Assembly (NCBI GenBank): GCA_015499995.1
Contig: JADNRV010000166.1
Span: 47,154 to 111,153, forward strand
Reading direction: 5' to 3'
Length of the DNA stretch: 64,000 nucleotides
Source of the DNA: Flammula alnicola
Lineage: Eukaryota > Basidiomycota > Agaricomycetes > Agaricales > Strophariaceae
Of the stretch, positions 8,649-19,352 are shown piece by piece. The notes under the pieces were generated by a model. That model worked only from the letters and a program-made list of their open reading frames with translations. It ran no database searches and was not told the origin of the DNA. A program made the translations under genes and the position numbers. Each line of letters opens with the position of its first letter. Position 1 is the stretch's first letter.

Positions 8649-9769
8649 GTATGTCAATGTGCATGGTAGGATTGTCGTTGATAATGTTCATATTTGATGC
8701 TGGACACATACTTCAAGTCCAACATTTTACTGGCGCCAGGCTCAACGATGTTTGAAGCATGGATGTTCATAGATGGCTGAGCTGGTGTTGTGCTGGAGAG
8801 TGTTCGAAAATAACAATAAAGTTTGGTTGGTGGTATCATGCAATAAATCTCCTTATTTTCTCTCGATGGTCGCAGATGTATTCCGTTAACGTCCAGTTTA
8901 TAAATAATGGACATATTGGACCATTAAGCTCAACTATGGTGACTGAGCTGGAAAACATAAAAACTTAAGCACAGAGACTGTGACAATGCGGGAAGAGGCG
9001 GGAAGACACCTTTGGTAAACAGAACCAAATAATAGTTGTGCCAATTTGTCTCTGTCTCTCTTCCCTTTGTCCTCGTCAGTTACTTCCCGCCAGTCTATGA
9101 GTCCTTTCTTTTACGGGACGATGATTTTGCGATGTATTTAGCGTCCCTATGCCTTAAAATCTTCCAGCTCATCCTGAAGAGGTCTCCGTACTGATTGGTC
9201 TGCAAACCATGTCGGACGCCAATCCGAGTCCTCAGTGGCGCGTCCATCATCCCAAGGTCCAAAATTCCGTACATTGCCAGAGTAAAAGCTCGCATGTGGT
9301 GCTCTGGGATACGTCTTGCGATGGAACGAAGTCGACAGGATATGTGGCTGCAGCTGTGCGTAATTTTTCTTCTTCTGGACGCTCCTGTTCTTACCCATGC
9401 CATTTAGACCTCTCTGTGGGTCCGATCCCTTGGGTTATGGGGATATTGCCCAACCAACGCTCCTCAAGATGTCTGAACATGGACAGTGTTCGCGTATGGA
9501 TCGTGCGAGACTTTGATTCCTCCCGCATCCGTCGGCTGCCCTGACCTCGCGAAAGTTGGACTATCTGATGTTTTTGGAGATAATCGATAAGGATTAGCAT
9601 CGAAGGAAATCTGGGCTGCAGCTAGGCGTTATGCTTCTTTCACCTTCCCTGCTCTTACCAACGTCATATACGTATAGATCTATCCAAAGGATGGGATCTG
9701 TAATCCCTCACGCGCTCTGCAGTAACCCCTGTTGGTTTGATCAAAGGTCACTAGCCGATTGGCCGACGA
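8649..9769. other. No confident gene
   Basis: A minus-strand open frame at 9147-9398 contains RNFGPWDDGRATEDSDWRPT and looks slightly protein-like, but it has no recognised domain, promoter or clear exon structure. I leave it as a possible remnant. Confidence 0.35.
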
Positions 9770-10330
9770 CTTGTCGCCTAAGCCTTGTCTCTTCTTGTCA
9801 ATGAGCCTAAGATGTCCTCCGACACGCTCTTTTCCCACCTTGTATGCGGATCCTTTTCATACTCAGACGAGACGTTTAGACAACTCCCGCTTGGTCGAAC
9901 GGGGTCCTACTCTTGATGCATACTTCACGAAATGCTCCTCACCGCGTTCGTAGGTGCATGCGCAAGATGCGGGTCATATCCCCTGACGAACTGGCGTGAC
10001 TCGTTGATCGTCTATCAGACTCGAAATGCGACCTGTTTCTCATACGTGGACCGATCACTGGCCTACAGCATGTTGCCTGACCCTTGCCTCCTTTCATCAA
10101 TGGGCTTCAATACCTACCTTTTTCCTACCTTGCTGCAGACTCTTTTCGTAATCGAACATTCAAATAACGCCCCGCTTGCTCAAACGGATCTATACTCTTG
10201 ATGCACACTTTCTCCAAACGCTTCTCATGGGCGTTTGTAGATGGATGCTCACGAATATATTTCCCGGATGAAGTAGCGTGACCCATTGTTCGTATTTCAG
10301 AAATATGTCCTGTTTCTCATACATGGACTG
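9770..10330. repeat. Diverged tandem duplication, period about 284 bp
   Basis: Landmarks recur in order about 284 bp apart: TACTCTTGATGCATAC (about 9908) and TACTCTTGATGCACAC (about 10193); GACCTGTTTCTCATACGTGGAC (about 10030) and GTCCTGTTTCTCATACATGGAC (about 10307); CCTTGTCTC...TCAATG (about 9783) and CCTTGCCTC...TCAATG (about 10083). It is non-coding as far as I can see. Confidence 0.7.
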
Positions 10331-11719
10331 GTTACTTTCACGATTAATAATATTTTCTATCATAATCCATGTGATGTTCTTACTCATGCATAGTTTTAGA
10401 TGGAAGATAAAGACGCGATCGTTTGGCATCTGGAGGGATCTCCGTTCTTTCCTTCACATTTCTTAGTGGTAAGTACTGATCATCACTTATTCTTCTTTTT
10501 ATTACTTATATTTGATTTAGATGATGATTCGCTAGTAGGAGATGCGCAGTTGCGCATGAAATGCGTCTTCTTTCTTTCCTTCTTTTTCCTTTCTCCCCCT
10601 ATTACTTTCCTTTCCGTTATTCAATTTCCCCCTATCCCACGCGACAACGAACCCCGTAGATGACGCATACTCCTGGTCCAATCTTGCCAACCTCTACAGC
10701 GTGCTGCCATCCCGCTACGTCCTGCTTCATATCTTCAGGACGGGATCTTTATCATGCTCACTGATATGTGTGCAAGACGCGTCGTCTATCGCACCCACTG
10801 CCGCGTGTGCAAGATGCATTGTCTGTATGGGTGCGAAATGGAAACAGGATCAGGAGTTCGTTTATCGACGATGACGGTTGAGTGTTCGTCAAGAGCTGTT
10901 TCTTTCGCAGCGCGATATCGGCTTTGATTTATGAACACGCTTGTTGATGTCCAGGCCCTCGCGTACTTTTTGCTTATTTCATCCTCGGACCTCTGTTCCA
11001 TTGTCTCGTCCTGCTACATTCTCGTGCGATCTTTCCACTGGCTCTTAGCCTATTTGGGAGAGGGTCGTCCTAGGGAGTTGGACGACATGTTGCGGAACCC
11101 ACCTCGGCGAGATCAGTCGGGGGACGCATTCCGTTGGCGACAACGTCAAGTTCAGCCTTACCGTGGTTTCGTTGCTATCATCTCTAATAACAGAAATTAA
11201 TTTTATACGTCTGTCAGACGTCCTCCTTTGTTATGTCTTGGTATTCTGAAGCTATTAAATGCGGTTCATAGCTGATAGTTGAGTGTGAAAGTCCGTCGTC
11301 GAATGGGGCTCGCTGAGCATGGTCACACGGAATTAAAGGTCACTAGACCACAGTGTATTATCGAGAACAAGGACATGGGACAACAGTAATGCAAGAGGTA
11401 CGTAAGGAAAGAAGAAAACTCCCCTAGTAGTAGCTACTGGACGTGGTCACGTAAAACTAAACAAGAGACTCAGTGCGTACAGTAGGAAGTCCTTGTGCGA
11501 TATAAATAATTCAGTACGTAACGGTACAGCATTGCTACAACAGCCATCAGTCAAAGAGGGGGACTCGCGCGCCGTCGCAGAGCCTCAAGTTAGACGTCCA
11601 CCATCGAGTTGCTCATCTTGCCCTCTTCCTACAGTATCTCGTCCTCAATCGCCTCTAAAGACTCGCAGGTCCTACCCACTTGACCCAATATGTCAATGTT
11701 TAACAATTCTCGAAATGTC
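10331..11719. other. No confident gene; upstream region of the NACHT gene
   Basis: It contains pyrimidine-rich stretches (10490-10640) and scattered short open frames with no domain. The promoter of the NACHT gene should lie in the last few hundred bases; no clear TATA box is seen there. Confidence 0.4.
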
Positions 11720-14252
11720 ATGATCGAAGGCAGCTCGTTCACCAACATCCAAGGAGACCAGTACAATACACACTACCATTCGCATCCCAGACGCGAAGAT
11801 CCCAGAAAATTAGGTATGCCTCATCTAGCTCCCTAAGAATTACTGATTTACAACTCATTGATCTCAGCCTTGGATAGACTGCTCAAGTACATCGCTCCTG
11901 GCGCTTTTCATAACTCTCATGAGCGCTACGATGCTCCGAAGTGCCATCCGAATACTCGCAACGTCATTCTGAAGGAGGTTATGCATTGGGTGCAGGACCC
12001 CAACAATCGTCGTCTCTTTCTGTGGCTCTATGGACCCGCTGGCTCCGGAAAATCCGCTATCGCACAAACCATCGCCGAGTTATGCAAGGAGGCTGGTATT
12101 CTCGTCGCCAGCTTTTTCTTCTCACGTACGGCACATGGGCGCAATAACCCAACTTGCTTGATCCCTACCCTTGTCTATCAGCTTGTTTCGATCGTTCCTA
12201 ACATCGCTGAAGACGTTACGCATGCTATCGACGCCAACCCAGCCATCTTTTCTCTCGGTCTCGTCGACCAGATTGAGGCGCTGATTGTCCGGCCCCTCAA
12301 CGTCGCTGTGTCTCGGGTGGAAAATCCTGGAGAAGTAATCAGACAGCCGATACTCATCATACTTGACGGGGTAGATGAGTGCACCGGCGATAAATCTCGA
12401 ACATCTATTCTTGACGCACTATTTCGTTCTATCCACGGGTTCCAAATTCCCATATATTTTCTGATTGCAAGCCGACCGGAGATAGAGATCCGAGACCTAT
12501 TCAACACCGGGAGTGTCAGGTCTCAAATAAAAGGACTTGCGTTGGACGATCACTACGAGCCAGATCATGACATCGGAATCTTCTTCAATGACAAGTTTGA
12601 GGAAATTAAATGCAGACACCCCTTAAACGAATTTCTCTCTGCTGATTGGCCGACTCGGAGGAATATGCGTCGCCTTGTGAAGAAAGCCTCTGGGCAATTC
12701 ATCTGTGCCTCTACCATCATGAAATTCATTGAATCTCCACGCCACCACCCTATGGATCGGTTGAATATCATACTTGGGATGTCACCCCCTGGGAACCACA
12801 CCCCCTTCGCTGAATTGGATGCTCTTTACGCTCAGATTCTCTCGTCCGTTGAGGCAGATAGTATTGAGAAGGTCATCGAAGTGCTGGGCTACGTTATCGT
12901 ACGTAGTTCGACACACGCACAATTTCACCAGGATGTTGATTTCATACCTGCATATATCGAGGATATCCTGGGATACAAGCAGGGCGATATCACCCTCATG
13001 TTCAGTGACCTCCATTCCCTCATTCATGTCCCCAACAATGATGACAAGCTCCGGATCCACCATGCCTCTCTAACGGACTACCTTCTCGACCATTCGCGGT
13101 CCGGAAGATTCTTCATTGATTTAAAGAAGATCCACGCAAATGTTGCAAACGGCATGATCCGATATATTCCAACATTAACAGGTAAGTTGCTGGTGCCCGT
13201 TATGCAATTGTCGGTTGATGAGCTTCTCTGCTTTTACAGACAAACATAGTCGCTCTAACCTTGTCGGGGCTATTCTTTGGCATTGCCGACATTCAGAGCC
13301 TTCACAGAGCTTAGTTAATGCCTTGTATACTTTCAACTTAGCACCGACATTACCGGACTTTGGAAGCCAGCAGGCCCTCGTCTCCAACGCCACTGTTCTG
13401 GGGCAACTTTTCCTTGGGATAGACTTTCCCTACTCACTTATATACGAGGAATTAGAGAATTTCTTTCAGTGGCTGGAATACCAGGTACTATTTCAAGTAA
13501 CCTTTTGATTACTTAAAACTAATTGGCCCCAGCACCTGGGTTCCTATGGAAACCTACTTTCCCGTCACTTAAACGATTTTGGCCACTGGCTCCTGAGTGG
13601 ACTCTCAAGATATCCGATTGGACGTCGATCGGACTTGTGCGCCATATTAGCGTTATTACCTTTTACTAGAAATCCATATGCAATGAGCATATGTCTCCCA
13701 CTGCGACCCATCCCAGCATTCGTCCAGTTCCTCTTTAATCTGCCGCATGACTCCTATCTGGCTCCCCAAATTTCTCAGTTCATCACAGATCCATCTGCCG
13801 CCGGACCCTACGTGGTGGACAGCAAAAAACTTGCGAGCATTGCGCAAACCGTGGCTACCTTCATTTTTGTAACGTAAGCCTTTGCATGGATAGGTAACTA
13901 ATGTTACGACTGACCGTCACTTACAACAGGAGCAGATATCCCAATCCGCTGAATGCGGACAAATCTTTTATTTATGATGCGGTCCTGATGCTATCCCACA
14001 TTCTTCCCAAAGCCGCAAATGATGCTGGCTTAGCGTCATTTTTCACAGAACCGTCGTTTCTATTCGACCTCGACCTGAAAGCCCTGGAGACGGCAGGATT
14101 AACCCGCCAGAAAATTCAGTATAGTGTCGCTAACTTGGCTGCAGAAATTTCAAATTACATGCAGGTGTGTTCGAATTGCGCACCCACTGTTGCTTCCCTC
14201 ATATCGACATCTCCATTTTCAGAGATGTAACATCCCTTTTGCACGACACTAA
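11720..14252 (+). CDS. NACHT-domain NTPase (short fungal NLR-like protein)
   Basis: Six exons: 11720-11813, 11868-13181, 13240-13484, 13533-13873, 13930-14164, 14223-14252. They sum to 2259 nt, or 752 aa, in frame. Exon 1 gives MIEGSSFTNIQGDQYNTHYH, the N-terminal signature of many Agaricomycete NACHT proteins. Exon 2 carries GxxGSGKSA (Walker A, GPAGSGKS), SFFFSR, LIILDGVDEC (Walker B), FLIASRPE (sensor) and RIHHASLTDYLLD (winged-helix end). NACHT proteins are STAND NTPases used in non-self recognition and regulated cell death. The last 250 residues are helical-looking and contain no WD40, ankyrin or TPR repeats, so the sensing domain is missing or unrecognised. The catalytic motifs look intact. 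Confidence 0.9.
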
Positions 14253-15026
14253 CACACCTGGTTGTCGTTCCTGCGTCATGTGTCACTTGATGAAGGTCGA
14301 TGAAAGAAACGACAGCCCGTCATGTATCCGAGAGTTGAACAATGATGCATTCGGATTGACATAGACGTACAGAAATAAATATTGATACCAATAACGGCGT
14401 GCGTATCACGAACAGTATCTTCGGACAAAAACATCTGGTTGTTTATGTGAAATTTGTATGAATCGGCGAGAGGAAAGAATGTTCGGGACAAAGCGACGGC
14501 AGTCATGCCTAGTTGCCTGGGATCAGCGCCGGCAAGATGTGAACGGTAGTGTGCATTGTGTTGATAGTCTCCTTGGACATGAGTCAATGAGCTTCATTCA
14601 ACCGTGACATTGTGAGCACTGTTAAACATTACGGTGGTCAAGTGGGACGATATGATACATTTCGGCAAGGGGGTTGAGGACGAGATGGTGGTCGATATGG
14701 TTCGTTCCAAGCCGCCGTTCTCCTGCCGATGCAAACAGACATTTTTTAGAGCTCCGCTAGAAGGTTGCCATACGACTTGCGAGCAACTCGTTAAGAAGGA
14801 TCAGGTGACCCCATTGATTAGATCAAATCACAGATCCTACCGCAATCGCATGATTCGCATCCCGAGAACGGTCAGAATTTTTTCAGACGACATCTCCTCG
14901 AGTCGGCTTAATCCAACTAGGTTCTCGGAGGATCCATTTTAGTTTCACGAAATGCTCTCCATCATCCTCGTTGATATATGTACACGATCCTCAGAATTGT
15001 ACGTCAATGTTAATCCATAAAGCCCT
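14253..15026. other. Gene-less stretch between convergent genes
   Basis: The NACHT gene and the minus-strand DUF6535 gene end towards each other here. A plus-strand frame at 14634-14942 has no recognised domain. Confidence 0.45.
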
Positions 15027-16770
15027 TCAAACCCTCTCGTCACTGCCCGAGTCGTATATCTGCCCCTGATTATCCCTTCGCGCTCGCCCTGTATCCCCGG
15101 GACCTACTTGAGCTTCTCCTGACGTCGGCTCTATTTGAACCGCACCGTTGATTTCCTCGAACCGAGTTCTACCAATATTCTGGGGTCGAGCGTGCTCCAG
15201 ATGACTAATGTACTGGCCGGACGACCCCCCTTGCTCCTGAATGTACGTCGAGAGTCGTGACCCCAATTCGGATATGTGCGCCTCGATGGTTGGCTGGAGA
15301 CTATCCGGATAATGCGAGAACATCGCCAACCGGCAGAATAGGATCACATTCTCGTCGTGCATGGCTTCCGGCGTAGGGTTTGGGATATAAGAAGTCAGGG
15401 AAGATAAAGCGGTGTCTAAACCGCGGCGAGCCCAGTATTGCTGGTGGAGGAGATGATTTCGTGTTTGCGTGCCCAAATTCTGGACCCCTGCGGTGGGTTG
15501 GTGATACCGCTTGAGAGATAACGCGATGCGAGATACATCCTGGAAGCAGTGGTACGCGGCTTTGACGATATCTGTGTTGTATCGGTATTTTTGCATGATC
15601 TCGCCGAGGAATTGAGCCTCATCGTATCGTGGCGCAGAAGGATCTGCGATTGGGCAATCGGGAGAGGGACGGAAGCGCTGGTGGCCCCACTGAGAACGCG
15701 CATCTCGGATTGAGAGCCATAACATGTCGACGGCGGACCAGCTTGACGGAGATCCGTACATGAAGTAATTTAGAGATAGGTAGCGGATTCGCCAGAGCCA
15801 TGAGCTTGGGCGAGGTATATGGCCACCGACTGAACGCCAATGGGCTAAATCCCAGAGGCTATATGCCTGCTGGAATAGGAATCTGACGATGAAGTAGAAT
15901 GCCCATGCTGGAGGCGATTTGTAAGGACATGGGGCAGGCATGTTAAGTGGGTCGGCAGAGGTGTCTGGGTCCCTGAAAGCGACGAGGAGGTATTGCAAAG
16001 TGGGAAGGATAGTGGTAGCGATGAGGAAGAAGAATGTGAGTCCGATGAGAGCGGTTACGCAGATCGCGACTGTCCGATGGAGCGTCCAGACAAAATCGAT
16101 GATCCCGATGAAAAAGAGGACGAGAGCGGCTTGTAGGATGAGAGGCAAACAGCGGAATATCTGCGGGACGAACCATCTCCTCAGCGCCTCCGCGCGCATG
16201 TGGTACGTCGATACTTGGACCCTTGGGGTAGGAATGAAATCGTCGTATACATCTTGGTATCTTTGGTATTCGCGAATCCACTGTAACGCCACTATGCCGA
16301 CGAGGACCGTCGACAAGCTGAGAGCGAGGCTGAGGAACCAAAAGATGCCAATACGCACGGCAGAAGCGCTTGCTGTGAAGGTAGATATGGGCAAAGGAGC
16401 ACTAGGGGGCTGAGTGGGGCTATCGAGACGATCTGCTATGCGTGTCAGGAGGGAGATCACAACTGCAGCACTGGCGTCTTGCGTCAAATTTTGGTGGGCA
16501 ATCACGACAAAAGTTGTGACCACGCCCGAGAATATAGATGCCTTGGAATCGTTAGGTGAAGGATTCAAATCTTTTAGCAAGATTACGACCTCGGGTCACA
16601 TTCACAGCGGGGCTCACGTAGATCAGTAAGTTTTCCACTTCTTCTTTCCATTCTCTGCATTGACGTCCATCCCACTCGAAAAAAGGCTGCAGCAACGCTT
16701 CCCAAGGACCGAGTCCTTCAGGTTTGGGTATTTCGTGCTCGTACGGATCTCCACATTTCCGTGTACGGGG
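15027..16770 (-). CDS. DUF6535-family multi-pass membrane protein (5' end unresolved)
   Basis: The main exon is 15027-16541. A 76-nt intron (16542-16617, GTGAGC..CTAAC..CCAAG) joins it in phase to an upstream exon ending WKEEVENLLIY. The join reads ENLLIYASIFSGVVTTFVV, the hallmark of DUF6535 proteins (usual form LLIFAGLFSAVVTAF). Hydrophobic segments follow at FWFLSLALSLSTVLVGIVAL, LILQAALVLFFIGIIDF and VTALIGLTFFFLIATTIL. About 330 hydrophilic residues make up the C-terminal part. The upstream exon is open back to a stop at 16771-16773 but has no in-frame ATG, so a first exon is missing from this model or the gene is 5'-truncated. DUF6535 proteins are abundant in mushrooms and their function is unknown. 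Confidence 0.8.
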
Positions 16771-16773
16771 CTA

Positions 16774-17540
16774 TTGAACGCGAAGGAAAGTAATTTCAGC
16801 TACGGAAAGCCAATACAGCTCAATTACTTGCCTTGATATTTGGTGTTCTTTGTTTTGTGTCAGTTGGCATATTTCAGAAACCAAAGGAGTTCAACAAGGT
16901 GGTTTAGAGGCGGTTAGATAGGCGAACGCAGTCATGAATGTTGGGGCAGTCATAAAATGAGCACACTTGACCATGTCGACCGCGCCTAACATGAGTCTCG
17001 GCCATCGCGCCCTCGGCCGAGTCGCGACTGCAGGCTCTTGCCAAGCGCAAGACAACAGCTCACGTCAGCGAGCCTGGACTCATTGCCCCTTTCTTACGGA
17101 CCTCACCGTAATGGCATGGAAATCCCTTCCGTCCTAGGCTGTGGTTATACGTCTATTGTATCATTTCAACTCGCAACGTGTCGATAGAGACAGAATGAAT
17201 GCTCCGGCGTTCAGGGAACTCGAAAGCAAGAAAGCAAGCTTCCTGCGTCGACACCGTCAATATTCAAGCTTCGAGCGATAGTGGGTACCCATGCCCAATC
17301 ATATGTATGCATCTCTGAAAATTTCAGCGCTGTATTATCACCCAGATCTATGAAGAGCGCAACACTAGGAGACAATCTTTTGACGAGCGCTGAGTAGCCT
17401 CTTCATTATTGCAGAACATCGCTTCTATGACGAAGGTCGATTGGACCTTTGTGCAACATTCAATGTATCAACGGAGGCATGAAGGTACGGCTGCATGACA
17501 TCGGATTGAATGCGGGTATGCATTCACAATGCTTGAACAG
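16774..17540. other. Gene-less stretch
   Basis: It separates the DUF6535 gene from the second MPSADGF-family promoter. A missing first exon of the DUF6535 gene may lie in 16774-17000. Nothing else was recognised. Confidence 0.4.
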
Positions 17541-17675
17541 CATATAAGAGCAAGGTCCACTCGCCACCTTTCTTCAGAAAAAGTTCATCTGTCTATTTCT
17601 ACAGTGAGTTCTACGATCATTTCTTCTGAATATCGACTAACGACCGATACAAATTTAGCACCAATATAACACAAT
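17541..17675 (+). promoter_or_regulatory. TATA box and 5'UTR intron of MPSADGF gene 2
   Basis: TATAAGAGC near 17542 is followed by TTTCTTCAGAAAAA and TATTTCTACA. The intron 17604-17658 (GTGAGTTCT..GACTAACGAC..TTTAG) leaves a leader of about 17 nt before ATG 17676. Layout and sequence closely match the region at 8200-8336. Confidence 0.75.
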
Positions 17676-17987
17676 ATGCCTTCCGCAGACGGTTTCATCA
17701 AGTCCACCGCTGGTGGCCGTTTCGCCGCTACGTTCGTCATCGATGAGCTCATGTACAACTTCTCCGGCAGTTTCGCCTCCAGCGTCCCCGCGTTCACGTG
17801 CAACACCGCGAGCATCACCTACAGCAGCTTGAAGAACCTGAACTCTACCAGGTCGTTTGACGGACGCGTCGGTCCTTCCAAGGTTGAACTTAAGCTGGCT
17901 AACGGCCCCGTCATCAACGGTGTCCTTGACATGCCGCTCTCTCCTGGGAGCACCGTCTCCGGCAGCGGTGTCTGGACCCAGAACTAG
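17676..17987 (+). CDS. MPSADGF-family small protein 2 (unknown function)
   Basis: Intact 103-aa frame, same length as the copy at 8337 and about 80% identical to it by eye. It starts MPSADGFIKSTAGGRFAATF and ends TVSGSGVWTQN. It has one Cys (AFTCNTAS), no signal peptide and no membrane segment. Substitutions against copy 1 are mostly conservative, and the frame is free of introns, which fits a functional cytosolic protein. No enzyme or lectin motif is recognised. It lies upstream of the inverted secreted-protein pair and is convergent with 18705-19241. Confidence 0.8.
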   Translation: MPSADGFIKSTAGGRFAATFVIDELMYNFSGSFASSVPAFTCNTASITYSSLKNLNSTRSFDGRVGPSKVELKLANGPVINGVLDMPLSPGSTVSGSGVWTQN

Positions 17988-18439
17988 GTTAGTTTCGACT
18001 TGACCATTACTCAGATTAGTCGTTGAATGGTAGACGTAATAGGCACTGCAGACTCTCTGTCTTCGTCGTTCAGTGGGATGAAAGACGGTGTAGTGATGGC
18101 TGATAGTTGCTCGGAGCGGCAAGGACAGTCTAGGATATTTTGTTGCTCCAGCCCCGCAATCATTATATTTGTGTTCTCTCAATTGTGCCCGAATCTAGCG
18201 CCCTCGAAGGGATGAAAGAAACTAAATGGATCATATCCAAGCTAGAGGGGAAATGGCAGGCTACGCTATTCAAAACCCCAAACCATATACAGGACTATGA
18301 ACAGCTTGTCAAACAGGCTAACATTGGATATTGAATTGCAACGGGATCGCAATATGACTATCTGGCAGTTCTCTGAATGCTCCACAGAGCCTGCCGCCCC
18401 GATGGACGACAGACGACCAAAGAAACAAAAAGGCAGTAT

Positions 18440-18520
18440 ATTCAACTGGAAAATTGTAGGGCGCGCCCCTAAGGAAAAAACCAAGCCATAGAAGTACAAA
18501 ACGATGAACCTATTGCTAAA
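18440..18520. repeat. Left outer end of an inverted duplication (GGGCGCGCCC block)
   Basis: AGGGCGCGCCCCTAAGGAAA and its neighbours recur as an exact reverse complement near 23345-23375. The match continues with AGTACAAAACGATGAACC against GGGTTCATAGTTTTGTACTT. It marks the 3' flank shared by the two secreted-protein genes. Confidence 0.8.
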
Positions 18521-18704
18521 ACGACCGTTTATCCGATTACTACCGAAACTGAAGCCTGAACCGCAAGACTATCCTATTTACGACTACGGAATAAATGGGG
18601 TTCGGAGCGAACCAGGTGTGCGTCCGCCTGCTCTTCGTTGGGGTTAGGTAGTCTGCACACCGGGATTAGAAATGTTTATGTTGGAGAGGAGTGACACGTA
18701 CCAT

Positions 18705-19241
18705 TTAATAATCCTCGTATTTCGCGAGAGCACCGAAGTTCTTGGCAGTGAACAGGTCGGCAATGGTCTGAGCAGCGCCAGAAGCGGCGGGGACCTTGAT
18801 CTGCTTCGCGGCGCAGGAAGCATCCTCGTACTTGAAGTAGGCGGGCGAGGAGCAGTTCGTGGCAGCCTCGGCAGCAGCCCTAGCCTCGATACCCCGCCTG
18901 CCTTGAGGAGAATGGAACCAGTTCATGTTCGTGGCACGCGTTCCGCCTCCGTTGAAGCATTTGGTGCCAGGGCCGAACAACGCGAAAAGGAACGACGAGC
19001 AGCCGTTGTTGGTGTATCCCTGTCCTTGGGTTCCCGACGGAAGGTTGTTGAATTGGACGGAGAACCCGAACCCGGTCGGGAGCGAGCAGCAGACATTACC
19101 GCCGTCGGTGCAGCCAAAGGCAGAGCCGCTGCAGGAGACGGTGCTGGAGAACCCTTCGTAGCTGACGGACTGGGCTACGGCGGGTGCTGCAAAGAGAGCA
19201 GCGGTGACTGCGGTGAAGATAGTAGCGAGTTTGAGCTGCAT
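18705..19241 (-). CDS. Cysteine-rich secreted protein, copy A
   Basis: Intron-free 178-aa frame. The signal peptide MQLKLATIFTAVTAALFAAP is probably cleaved after AVAQ. The mature part has Cys at about 37, 44, 51, 52, 81, 95, 130 and 143, including GGNVCCSLPTGFGF and a dibasic GRRG at about 115. It ends KYEDY. The eight cysteines could all pair. A Gly/Asn/Ser-rich middle and the CC doublet recall small secreted proteins of mushrooms, but no named family is recognised. The twin at 22593-23129 is about 95% identical in protein. The promoter (TTTAAGGGC about 60-70 nt upstream) is also shared. Confidence 0.8.
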   Translation of the reverse strand: MQLKLATIFTAVTAALFAAPAVAQSVSYEGFSSTVSCSGSAFGCTDGGNVCCSLPTGFGFSVQFNNLPSGTQGQGYTNNGCSSFLFALFGPGTKCFNGGGTRATNMNWFHSPQGRRGIEARAAAEAATNCSSPAYFKYEDASCAAKQIKVPAASGAAQTIADLFTAKNFGALAKYEDY

Positions 19242-19352
19242 GTTGTAGAAAGGCTGGAGATTTGTTTAGCTGGAGTTGCTGTGACTCGAGGCCTGCTTTT
19301 CAGCCTCGATTCGTTTGCCCTTAAATACCTTCTCTCTTAGTTATGGGAAATT

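Noticed and set aside
15940..16413. 157-codon plus-strand frame
   Set aside because: Antisense to the DUF6535 membrane segments; basic composition is the usual shadow of hydrophobic codons.
18672..19340. 222-codon plus-strand frame opposite the secreted gene
   Set aside because: It is the antisense shadow of 18705-19241; the same shadow occurs opposite the twin at 22395-22931.
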